This document shows positions 1 through 5,736 of a stretch of DNA of 10,008 nucleotides, one piece after another. The position numbers were made by a program, and so were the translations under genes. Under the pieces are notes generated by a model, which saw only the letters and a program-made list of their open reading frames with translations, ran no database searches and was not told the origin of the DNA. The DNA lies in contig JAJZNY010000403.1 of NCBI GenBank assembly GCA_021852245.1, positions 1 to 10,008 on the forward strand. The letters run 5' to 3'. Origin of the DNA: Planctomycetota bacterium. GTDB taxonomy: Bacteria > Planctomycetota > Phycisphaerae > WQYP01. The number at the start of each line of letters is the position of its first letter. Positions within the stretch are counted from its first letter, which is position 1.

Positions 1-939
1 CTGAGCGGCCGGGAAATACTCAAAAAGATGGGGTTTTCCGCCGGTGTCTGCGAGGCGGTCGGGTCGCTGGATGAGCACTGGGACGGCCACGGACTGCCGC
101 AGAAACTCACCGGCAAAAATATTCCGCTGCTGAGCCGTCTGGCTCTTCTGGGGCAGGTGGTGGATGTATTTCATCGTGCAGGAGGGCCGGTGCTGGCAAC
201 GCAGGAAATCTGCCGGCGCAGCGGGACATGGTTTGATCCCCATCTGGTGCGGGCATTCTTATCGGTCTCGTCGGAGAGCGATTTCTGGATCAGTCTGGAA
301 AACGGAACGGCCGTCGATGAGATCCGCCACTTTGATGAATCGCATGCCGGGGCGATCCATGACACCGACATCGATCGCCTGGTGAGGGGGTTTTCCGAGG
401 TCATTGATGCCAAAAGCCCATGGACGGCCGGACACAGTCAGCGCGTGGCCGATGTCGCGGATGTCGTGGCTGTTACGCTTCATCTGCCCGCCAATCAGCG
501 ACTGTGGGTTCGCCGGGCATCACTGCTGCACGATATCGGCAAATTGGGCTTGGGAAATGATATTCTTGAAAATCAACACCAACTCTCGCAGGTGGATCGC
601 CGACGATACGAGGAACATGTGATCCTGGGCCTGAAAATCCTTTCCGGCATCCAGGGCTTTGCCCCGATGCTGCCGCTGGTTGAGGCTCACCATGAACGCT
701 ACGACGGCACGGGATTTCCATGCAGGCTCACGGCTGATCAGATTCCACTGGGCGCCCAGATCCTGGCAGTGGCGGACCAGTTTGACTGGCTGCTCTGCGG
801 CCCGGAGGCCGTATCCAATACTCAACACGCCTTGAGCAAACTCTCGCAGCAGAGCGGAGAGGCGCTGGCCCCGGCATGCGTTGAGGCTCTGGCGCACGCC
901 GTCATCAACGGACTTATCCATGCTCCGCTGCCCCGATAG
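1..939 (+). CDS. Tandem HD-GYP domain protein, 5' end cut by window edge
   Basis: The reading frame is open to the first base, so the gene starts left of the window; the ATG at 28 is internal. Numbering from that ATG, residues 14-45 (LDEHWDGHGLP, then KNIPLLSRLALLG) match the tail of an HD-GYP domain, and SGTWFDPHLVRAF (65-77) is the usual end of such a domain. A second, complete HD-GYP domain spans about 115-260: GHSQRVADVA (135-144), LLHDIGKLG (166-174, the HD pair being H168-D169), a further His in EEHVILG, and HHERYDGTGFP (221-231) as the GYP motif with Phe for Tyr. HD-GYP enzymes hydrolyse cyclic di-GMP with a di- or tri-iron centre in the cytoplasm. The second domain keeps the metal ligands and is probably active. 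The first has lost the leading HH of its motif (LDE instead of HHE) and may be regulatory. The gene converges on the minus-strand ferredoxin gene 58 nt away; I see no clear terminator between them. Confidence 0.85.
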   Translation: MSGREILKKMGFSAGVCEAVGSLDEHWDGHGLPQKLTGKNIPLLSRLALLGQVVDVFHRAGGPVLATQEICRRSGTWFDPHLVRAFLSVSSESDFWISLENGTAVDEIRHFDESHAGAIHDTDIDRLVRGFSEVIDAKSPWTAGHSQRVADVADVVAVTLHLPANQRLWVRRASLLHDIGKLGLGNDILENQHQLSQVDRRRYEEHVILGLKILSGIQGFAPMLPLVEAHHERYDGTGFPCRLTADQIPLGAQILAVADQFDWLLCGPEAVSNTQHALSKLSQQSGEALAPACVEALAHAVINGLIHAPLPR

Positions 940-997
940 GTGCAACGATCTCTGCCGTGACAGCGCGGAAGACTGGAAGTTCTCCCCGTTCGGGCGG

Positions 998-1960
998 CTA
1001 ATCTTCGTTGGGAAAGGCGTTGGTTTTAATCGGCGTAATTTTCACAGCCACCGGCTCGGTCGGGCAGGCATGTTCACACCCTCCGCACCCCACACAGCCG
1101 TTGGTTTTAACCAACACCCGCCCGCTGACCTCACTGATGACAATCGCGCTGGAGCCGAGGGGGCAGGCTTCAACGCACAGACGGCAATCCTCGCCATGTG
1201 AGCGCAGGCAGGCGCCGTGATCGACCACCGCGAGGCCCATGCAAATCTGCGTTTTGTCAACCAACTGAAGCGCACCGGACGGACAGGCCTTCATGCAGGC
1301 GAGTTCATCACACACCACGCAAGCGGAAAGGGCAGGGACGATATACGGAAGACCGTCGCCGATTCTCGCTTCAGAATCGATGACAATACATTTGACCGGA
1401 CAGGCCTGAACGCACTTCCCGCACTTGGAGCAGGTTTTGAGAAAGTCTTCCTCAGGCAACGCCCCCGGCGGTCGCAGGATGACATCCGGGACGGAATATG
1501 GATCGTAGGTCTCAAAATCCGATCCATCATCGTACATGGCGGATGAATCGTCCCGGAAATCCGTTCCAAAAGCATGGGTAACCGGTTCAACTTTACGCTC
1601 GATCAGATTGGCGACAGGAGACATCAAATCCCGGATGCATCGGGCAAAAAAGCCGCGGCGGCTGTGCGAAGGATCGGAATCATCCGGGGAAGATGGATCG
1701 GCCGGCTTCGATGCACTCGCGGATTCCCCTGCCGGAAGCTGATGATCCTCCGCGGGCGGAGCATCACCCCCCGAGGCACCGTCATGCGCCTGAATTTCTT
1801 CCAGATCGGGCGGGCGACGATGGATGGCATTCACATGCGTCAGATGTTGATCCGATGGGTCTTCCCCCTGATCCGCCGCCGGTGGTTCTGAACTTGGCGC
1901 CTCGGCGGAATCAACGTTCTCGGGATTTTCATGCATACCGGTTTCCATCTTGGTCATCAT
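998..1960 (-). CDS. NapG/MauM-like ferredoxin with four [4Fe-4S] motifs
   Basis: Predicted 320-residue electron-transfer protein. Four Cys clusters are visible: C177-x2-C180-x2-C183-x3-C187P; C214-x2-C217-x4-C222-x3-C226P; C251...C259-x2-C262-x3-C266P; and C289-x2-C292-x2-C295-x3-C299P. The stretch LRPPGALPEEDFL (162-174) before the first cluster and MGLAVVDHGACL (241-252) are typical of NapG/MauM-type ferredoxins, which pass electrons between quinol or redox partners and a periplasmic enzyme. Residues 1-98 are acidic and rich in Pro, Ser and Ala, so probably disordered. SRRGFF (100-105) resembles a twin-arginine motif, but the following residues (ARCIRDLMSPVANLIERK) lack a hydrophobic core, so export is doubtful. 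Start: ATG at 1960 is followed by in-frame ATGs at 1948 and 1936, and none has a clear Shine-Dalgarno, so the exact N-terminus is uncertain. No nap, mau or rnf partner lies in the window, so its redox partner is unknown. Confidence 0.88.
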   Translation of the reverse strand: MMTKMETGMHENPENVDSAEAPSSEPPAADQGEDPSDQHLTHVNAIHRRPPDLEEIQAHDGASGGDAPPAEDHQLPAGESASASKPADPSSPDDSDPSHSRRGFFARCIRDLMSPVANLIERKVEPVTHAFGTDFRDDSSAMYDDGSDFETYDPYSVPDVILRPPGALPEEDFLKTCSKCGKCVQACPVKCIVIDSEARIGDGLPYIVPALSACVVCDELACMKACPSGALQLVDKTQICMGLAVVDHGACLRSHGEDCRLCVEACPLGSSAIVISEVSGRVLVKTNGCVGCGGCEHACPTEPVAVKITPIKTNAFPNED

Positions 1961-2093
1961 AGCATTTTATGCGCATTGTGGCGTAGTGGAAACGGAATCC
2001 CGATTATGCGGTAGCAAGCGGGTTGCGAGGCCGGTATGACGGTATCGCCGCGGGGCGGTTTGGGGTGGCGGCGGCAAATCCGCTGCGGCCAAC

Positions 2094-2132
2094 AAAAAAG
2101 GCGGCCGAGAAATTGTTATTTTCCCGGCCGCC
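2094..2132 (-). terminator. Intrinsic terminator of the first PEP-CTERM gene
   Basis: GGCGGCCG (2100-2107) pairs perfectly with CGGCCGCC (2125-2132). A few further A-T/G-C pairs close the inner stem after one mismatch, leaving a short AT-rich loop. On the minus strand the stem is followed by a run of six T (2094-2099), the classic Rho-independent layout, about 30 nt after the stop codon of the gene at 2165-2926. It also insulates the ferredoxin gene downstream. A near-identical copy lies at 3380-3420. Confidence 0.92.
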
Positions 2133-2164
2133 AACATTCAGGCTCAAATATAGCTAAGCTGCGC

Positions 2165-2926
2165 TTAGGCCTTGCGGCGACGAACCAGAAGCAGGCCCAA
2201 CGCTCCAACACCAAACAAGCCCATCGCGGCCGGTTCCGGCGTGGCGACGACTGAGACATCCGTGAAGTCGGCGCTATGATCGCTGGTCGAACCGTAATCC
2301 GCCAACGTCAGGGTTGCGAGGCCGGTCGTAAGTGCCGTGAAGTCAAGTCCACTACCAGTGCTCGTGGTGAAGTATGTTGCGTTGTCGTTGGAATAGAATT
2401 GCGTATCGTTGGTGAAATTGCTCGTTTGCTTGTAGATAACAGTTGAATTTGGGTCTGTCACGGTGGCGATGATGCCGGCAGGAGCGGTGCTGGTGCCAAC
2501 GCTGGAGGTTTGGTCGCGGGCTGCGGCGTCGTAGGTGATCTCGTAGGTTGTGCCTGCGGTCACGCTGAAGGTTTGCTCAAGGCTGCCGCCATTTTGGGCG
2601 AAGGCGTAATCAGCGATCACACCGCCTACGTCGTTCAGTTGCGTCGGATGCACTGGCCCGAACGCGTTAGCGTTGGTGCCGATGTGGGTGCCGGTACCAT
2701 TGATGCCTGTGCCGCCCCCCGTCCCGAGCGTCCAGTCTGTTGGGTTGGCCGGATTCGTGTCGCCGCTTTGGCCAGTATTGTCGTAGCCATAATCCGACTT
2801 ATAGGACGACGCGTTGGACGAGAAATCGCCATTCAAAATGAGATTCGCATTTGCTGCCTGTGCGGCGACCAGCATGGCAAGCGGTGCGGCCAAAACCATG
2901 GCCTTGGAAAACGTGATTGACTTCAT
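2165..2926 (-). CDS. PEP-CTERM sorting domain protein, copy A
   Basis: Exported surface or matrix protein of 253 residues. An N-terminal signal peptide (KSITFSKAM, then hydrophobic 10-25, ending AQAANA, cleavage near 25-27) is followed by NLILNGDFS (28-36), a common start of the mature part of PEP-CTERM proteins. The body is rich in Gly, Thr, Asn and Ser, with beta-strand-like stretches such as LEQTFSVTAGTTYEITYDAA, suggesting a jelly-roll or carbohydrate-binding-like fold (inference). The C-terminus has the PEP motif (230-232), a hydrophobic segment (about 234-248) and the basic tail RRRKA. In this family the tail is recognised by an exosortase and the protein reaches the exopolysaccharide or cell surface; no exosortase gene is in the window. 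An ATG 42 nt upstream is in frame, but ATG 2926 is chosen because GGGAGGG (2934-2940) sits 7 nt before it and the signal peptide begins there. It is paralogous to the gene at 3453-4145. The ligand is unknown. Confidence 0.93.
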   Translation of the reverse strand: MKSITFSKAMVLAAPLAMLVAAQAANANLILNGDFSSNASSYKSDYGYDNTGQSGDTNPANPTDWTLGTGGGTGINGTGTHIGTNANAFGPVHPTQLNDVGGVIADYAFAQNGGSLEQTFSVTAGTTYEITYDAAARDQTSSVGTSTAPAGIIATVTDPNSTVIYKQTSNFTNDTQFYSNDNATYFTTSTGSGLDFTALTTGLATLTLADYGSTSDHSADFTDVSVVATPEPAAMGLFGVGALGLLLVRRRKA

Positions 2927-2933
2927 ATCGAAG

Positions 2934-2940
2934 CCCTCCC
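2934..2940 (-). promoter_or_regulatory. Strong ribosome binding site that fixes the start of copy A
   Basis: On the minus strand GGGAGGG lies 7 nt before ATG 2926, preceded by a T-rich run. It decides in favour of this start over the in-frame ATG at 2968. The same arrangement is found before copy B. Confidence 0.9.
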
Positions 2941-3086
2941 AAAAAGAAACCGTACCAGAGAGACGCAAACCGGCAGGGCACTGCGCACTGCGGCGGCTTC
3001 TGGAAAAAAACTACACACTTTGGCAAGGTAGGTACAGAATATTCGTATGGGCGTCACTCTCGCTCTGAGCCTACCGATCTGTAAGC

Positions 3087-3115
3087 ATGATACGTCATGT
3101 CTATTGGCGACGCAA
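3087..3115 (-). promoter_or_regulatory. Predicted sigma70-like promoter of copy A
   Basis: On the minus strand TTGCGT (3110-3115) and TATCAT (3087-3092) are separated by exactly 17 nt. The -10 box matches consensus at five of six bases and the -35 at three. It predicts a transcript start near 3080 and a leader of about 150 nt. Position and spacing mirror the promoter of copy B, which supports both. Confidence 0.55.
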
Positions 3116-3379
3116 GTTGTTTTTTATGATTTTGTTGGCGGCAAATGAACGGCGCCTGGAGATATGAGGAAAACCCGAAAATTCGTAGAGATTTTGGCGG
3201 GACGCGGCGGGGGGAACGGATGGTAGTGGTGGGGGCATGGGCTGGCCGTGCGGTTACCCCGCTCCGCAATTACCCCAACAAACGGTCGCGCGGACGGTGA
3301 TTTATTTTTTGATGGTGAAGGGTGGCCGGTGCGCGTACGTACCTATTCACAGACCCGTGCCCGACGGGTATGCGACGAT

Positions 3380-3420
3380 AAAAAAAAGGCGGCCGAGAAA
3401 TTGTTATTTTCCCGGCCGCC
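3380..3420 (-). terminator. Intrinsic terminator of the second PEP-CTERM gene
   Basis: GGCGGCCG (3388-3395) pairs with CGGCCGCC (3413-3420) around an AT-rich interior identical to that of the terminator at 2094-2132. The minus strand then has eight T (3380-3387). It ends transcription about 30 nt after the stop codon of the gene at 3453-4145 and separates the two paralogues into independent units. Confidence 0.92.
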
Positions 3421-3452
3421 AACATCCAGGCTCAAATATAGTTAAGTTGCGC

Positions 3453-4145
3453 TTAGGCCTTGCGGCGACGAACCAGAAGCAGGCCCAACGCTCCAACACC
3501 AAACAAGCCCATCGCGGCCGGTTCAGGCGTGGCGACGACTGAGACATCCGTGAAATCGGCAGTGTTGGTGGTGGTGTGGGCGGTCGTGAAAAAGATTGTG
3601 TCGGTCGAGGAGGTACCGGCGGTGAAATTGAACGATTCCGCCTGGAAACCGGTGTCGGCGGGATTTGTTGAATTCAAGGCCAGTTGGGTGGCGCCCGTCG
3701 GGCTGGTGACAGAGCCGTCAAGGACATACGCCTCCAGCGTTGGAATGGTACTTTTGGTTGTTTGTGAGGCGTCCATATAGGTAACGGTGTACGTTGCCCC
3801 CGGAGTGACGGTGAAGCTCTGCCGGAAGGAATCGTTGAAGGAGATGAAGGCAAAATCGGTAACCCCAGCGACGCTGCTTGGACCACGCGGCGTTTTGTCA
3901 CCCGACCAGCCAACGTCGGCACCCTCGACGCCTGCGTTTGTACCGCCCGTCCAATCGGTCGGGCTCGAAGGGTTGGTACCCGCAGTGGTCGACTGTGAGT
4001 TTTTCCCCGGAGAATTTACATAGGCCGACGCGTTGGCCGAGAAATCGCCATTCAAAATTAAATTGGCATTCGCTGCCTGTGCGGCGACCAGCATGGCAAG
4101 CGGTGCGGCCAAAACCATGGCCTTGGAAAAAGTGATTGACTTCAT
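3453..4145 (-). CDS. PEP-CTERM sorting domain protein, copy B
   Basis: Exported surface or matrix protein of 230 residues, paralogous to the gene at 2165-2926. Residues 1-36 (signal peptide plus NLILNGDFS) are identical to copy A, and the last ~35 residues (from ADFTDVSVVATPEP through RRRKA) are also the same; PEP is at 207-209. The centre shares only scattered features with copy A, such as PTDW (62-65) and a beta-strand-like RQSFTVTPGATYTVTY. As in copy A, the tail predicts exosortase-dependent sorting to the exopolysaccharide or cell surface. ATG 4145 is chosen over the in-frame ATG at 4196 because GGGAGGA (4153-4159) lies 7 nt upstream and the signal peptide starts there. The gene has its own promoter (4312-4340) and terminator (3380-3420). 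The substrate or binding partner of the core is unknown. Confidence 0.93.
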   Translation of the reverse strand: MKSITFSKAMVLAAPLAMLVAAQAANANLILNGDFSANASAYVNSPGKNSQSTTAGTNPSSPTDWTGGTNAGVEGADVGWSGDKTPRGPSSVAGVTDFAFISFNDSFRQSFTVTPGATYTVTYMDASQTTKSTIPTLEAYVLDGSVTSPTGATQLALNSTNPADTGFQAESFNFTAGTSSTDTIFFTTAHTTTNTADFTDVSVVATPEPAAMGLFGVGALGLLLVRRRKA

Positions 4146-4152
4146 ATAAAAG

Positions 4153-4159
4153 TCCTCCC
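4153..4159 (-). promoter_or_regulatory. Strong ribosome binding site that fixes the start of copy B
   Basis: GGGAGGA on the minus strand, 7 nt before ATG 4145, preceded by a long pyrimidine-rich, T-dominated tract (about 4160-4190). Spacing and context are the same as for copy A. Confidence 0.9.
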
Positions 4160-4258
4160 AAAAAAAAGAAACAACAAAGAAACAATCAGGAAACACTCAA
4201 GCCGACCACGCACAACACGTATCGGCGGCGTCCATAAAAACTCCCGGTATGGCAGAAA

Positions 4259-4277
4259 TCGCCTCCCTCAAAGGCGA
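4259..4277 (-). promoter_or_regulatory. Small hairpin in the leader of copy B
   Basis: TCGCCT (4259-4264) and AGGCGA (4272-4277) can form a 6-bp stem around a 7-nt loop. It lies in the predicted 5' leader of copy B, about 115-130 nt before the start codon. It matches no riboswitch class I know; it could stabilise the mRNA or be chance. Confidence 0.3.
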
Positions 4278-4311
4278 CGTTTCTTACTGCCCTCTGCTAA
4301 CTTCCTTCCGA

Positions 4312-4340
4312 ATTATAAACCATGGTTGCAATAAATGCAA
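4312..4340 (-). promoter_or_regulatory. Predicted sigma70-like promoter of copy B
   Basis: On the minus strand TTGCAT (4335-4340) and a perfect TATAAT (4312-4317) are separated by exactly 17 nt. The predicted transcript start is near 4305, giving a leader of about 160 nt. The spacer and upstream flank contain the repeated GGTTGCAAT described separately, which could be an operator. Confidence 0.7.
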
Positions 4341-4358
4341 GGGCGAACCGGTTGCAAT
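4318..4358. repeat. Repeated palindrome-plus-GGTTGCAAT overlapping the copy B promoter
   Basis: GGTTGCAAT occurs at 4324-4332 and 4350-4358, start points 26 bp apart. Each copy is the right half of a palindrome: AACCATGGTT (4318-4327) and AACCGGTT (4346-4353). The first lies between the -10 and -35 boxes and the second just upstream of the -35, a suitable position for a repressor or activator. No regulator is known from the sequence. Confidence 0.4.
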
Positions 4359-4579
4359 TTTAGAATTTCAGTATTGCGACGTATGGGCCTGATGTTTGCG
4401 AAAATCACGCTACGCCCGAATTCGGCTTTCGAGGCGCCCGGATTTGAGGATTCCGTCCGATTCAGGCCCCATATTAGCATCCGTCCGGAATCTTACGCCA
4501 CACCGCACTTGAACCGTGCATCTGTTGCGTTGCACCAAGGCGAGTTGCTTCCGGGGTGTGATTCCGGCATGATGAACAC

Positions 4580-5338
4580 ATGATCAAAAGTTGGATGTGC
4601 ATACTGGCGATCGCGACGCTGCTCATTGAGGCAGGGCCGCCGGTTTTCGCCAACCCTCCGGGCGCACCCGCGTCGTCGATCGCATTGCAAATTCATCAAC
4701 TTAAAAGCACCCGCTGGCAGGTGCGTCATGCGGCGGAACGCGCATTGCTGATGGCTCCGACCGGCGCGATCACGGCTGTTACCGAAGCCTGCATCCGTAC
4801 AGCCAATCCTGAACTCTCGGCGCGATTGCGGCGAATCGACCTGCAGTTGTATCTCGAGAGGGAAATTTCTGATCAGGGAGTGCGGCCGTTTCTCGGGATT
4901 GAATTTATTGTTATCGACAGGAGATCGGGAACGCAGTCGTTCTCGGCCATTTACGCAGTAAAAGTCCTGCGGGGCTTTCCGGCGGGACGGAAATTGCGAC
5001 ACGGCGATATGATCATCGGCGTCAATGGCCGGTATTTCGGACCGAGCATGACCGCGAATGATTTTCTCCGGTTGATGATGAGTTTCCGGGCGGGCACCCG
5101 GGTGGTTCTTCGCGTTTTGAAGGCGGGTCGAATCCATAGCTGCACCATTCGACTTCGCCTGGTTGGAGTACCAACCGTTGATGAGGCCCTGGCCGAGTTT
5201 CTCGCGGCCAGAGCGGCCATCATCCTGCGCTATTTGCGATATTTGGATACTCTCAAAGGGCAGATTTGGGATAAACATCCGCCGCCGGCCGAGGCGCCGA
5301 TTGTTTTTTTCCATTCGGGCAAGGGCCCAAAATCATGA
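4580..5338 (+). CDS. Exported HEAT/PDZ-like protein
   Basis: Predicted 252-residue envelope protein. Residues 1-24 form a signal peptide (hydrophobic ILAIATLLIEAG, cleavage probably after VFA24). Residues about 33-93 are helical, with a HEAT-like pattern (STRWQVRHAAERALL and a second helix pair). Residues about 103-195 fit a PDZ domain: FLGIEF (104-109) as the carboxylate-binding loop, then FPAGRKLRHGDMIIGVNG (133-150), the usual GLxxGDxIxxVNG-like core, and VVLRVLKAGRIHSCTIRL (175-192) as the last strands. PDZ domains bind peptide C-termini; no protease catalytic triad is present, so this is likely a scaffold or adaptor and not an HtrA-type enzyme. The tail (200-252) is a helix plus a Pro-rich end. 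Start ATG 4580 is chosen because the signal peptide begins there; the ribosome binding site is weak. A long antisense frame exists but lacks any such signature. The partner is unknown. Confidence 0.8.
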   Translation: MIKSWMCILAIATLLIEAGPPVFANPPGAPASSIALQIHQLKSTRWQVRHAAERALLMAPTGAITAVTEACIRTANPELSARLRRIDLQLYLEREISDQGVRPFLGIEFIVIDRRSGTQSFSAIYAVKVLRGFPAGRKLRHGDMIIGVNGRYFGPSMTANDFLRLMMSFRAGTRVVLRVLKAGRIHSCTIRLRLVGVPTVDEALAEFLAARAAIILRYLRYLDTLKGQIWDKHPPPAEAPIVFFHSGKGPKS

Positions 5339-5736
5339 AGGCCGAAGAGTGAATAACCGATATGCCTTGCGGGAGTGTATGCTTGACATGCCTCGATGGA
5401 GGATGGGCTTCATCATGCCGCATGGAGAGGCGGGTTTGGCGAGGTTGATTTCACGGTATGGAGATGGGTCTGAATGCCGGGTGGGGCGGTGAATATTTAA
5501 GGCGCCCCGCCGGTGTCTTGAGCCAGAATGGAATAGGGATATTTCCACCACCACGACGGAATCATCCTGCTCGAATTGACCGCCCATATCGAGCCCGGTA
5601 TAAGACTTTCTGCCCGGTTCGAGCCCGGAGGGTGTTATCGGCCCCGGACGGCAGAGGTTCCATAACGGATCGGGAAGCTAACTCGCAGCGACGTGACGTT
5701 ATACTGTTGATCTTGTAGTCGATTAGGGTTTTCGAG
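5339..5736. other. Intergenic region and promoter before the TPR-like gene
   Basis: There is no gene with a credible start or domain here. GGGGCG (5483-5488) can pair with CGCCCC (5503-5508) around a 14-nt AT-rich loop; without a T-run it is a weak terminator candidate at best. The motif TCGAGCCCGG appears twice (5589-5598 and 5618-5627) around the predicted promoter. The last ~125 nt form the leader of the next gene. Confidence 0.5.
5576..5604 (+). promoter_or_regulatory. Predicted sigma70-like promoter of the TPR-like gene
   Basis: TTGACC (5576-5581) and TATAAG (5599-5604) are separated by exactly 17 nt; each box matches consensus at five of six positions. The transcript would start near 5611, leaving a leader of about 125 nt before ATG 5737. 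This is the closest match to a housekeeping promoter in the window. Confidence 0.65.

Larger units (their letters stand above)
2927..3379. other. Intergenic leader and promoter region of copy A; no gene seen
   Basis: This gap holds the leader (2927 to about 3080) and promoter (3087-3115) of copy A, then about 260 nt up to the terminator of copy B. The leader contains a tandem 7-bp repeat GCACTGC (2979-2992) and a CGGCGGC...AAAAAACT block (2991-3012) that resembles one in the leader of copy B. A G-rich stretch on the plus strand lies at 3196-3241. Short open frames occur here but show no ribosome binding site or recognisable domain. Confidence 0.6.
4146..4579. other. Divergent intergenic region between copy B and the PDZ gene
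   Basis: The left part (4146 to about 4358) is the leader, promoter and possible operator of copy B on the minus strand. The right part (about 4360-4579) must hold the control region of the plus-strand PDZ gene, but I see no convincing -10/-35 pair or strong ribosome binding site there. An open frame at 4335-4583 runs into the PDZ gene with an ATGA overlap but has no recognisable domain. Confidence 0.5.

Noticed and set aside
2510..2920. Plus-strand open frame antisense to PEP-CTERM copy A
   Set aside because: The opposite strand has a signal peptide, sorting tail, ribosome binding site and terminator. This frame has none of these.
3196..3241. G-rich stretch as a possible G-quadruplex
   Set aside because: The G-tracts are unevenly spaced and one loop would be about 16 nt, so a stable fold is doubtful.
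3248..3445. 65-codon plus-strand open frame between the PEP-CTERM genes
   Set aside because: It runs through the intrinsic terminator of copy B and has no ribosome binding site or known domain.
4335..4583. 82-codon plus-strand open frame ending with an ATGA overlap on the PDZ gene
   Set aside because: It starts within the opposite-strand promoter and operator of copy B, has no ribosome binding site and no recognisable domain. The overlap may be chance.
4493..5314. Long minus-strand open frame (273 codons) antisense to the PDZ gene
   Set aside because: The plus strand encodes a signal peptide and a PDZ-like domain, while the antisense product is Arg/Gln-rich with no domain.
5612..5630. tRNA-like T-loop sequence (GGTTCGAGCC)
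   Set aside because: The flanking bases give an imperfect T-stem, and no matching acceptor, D or anticodon arm can be placed upstream.
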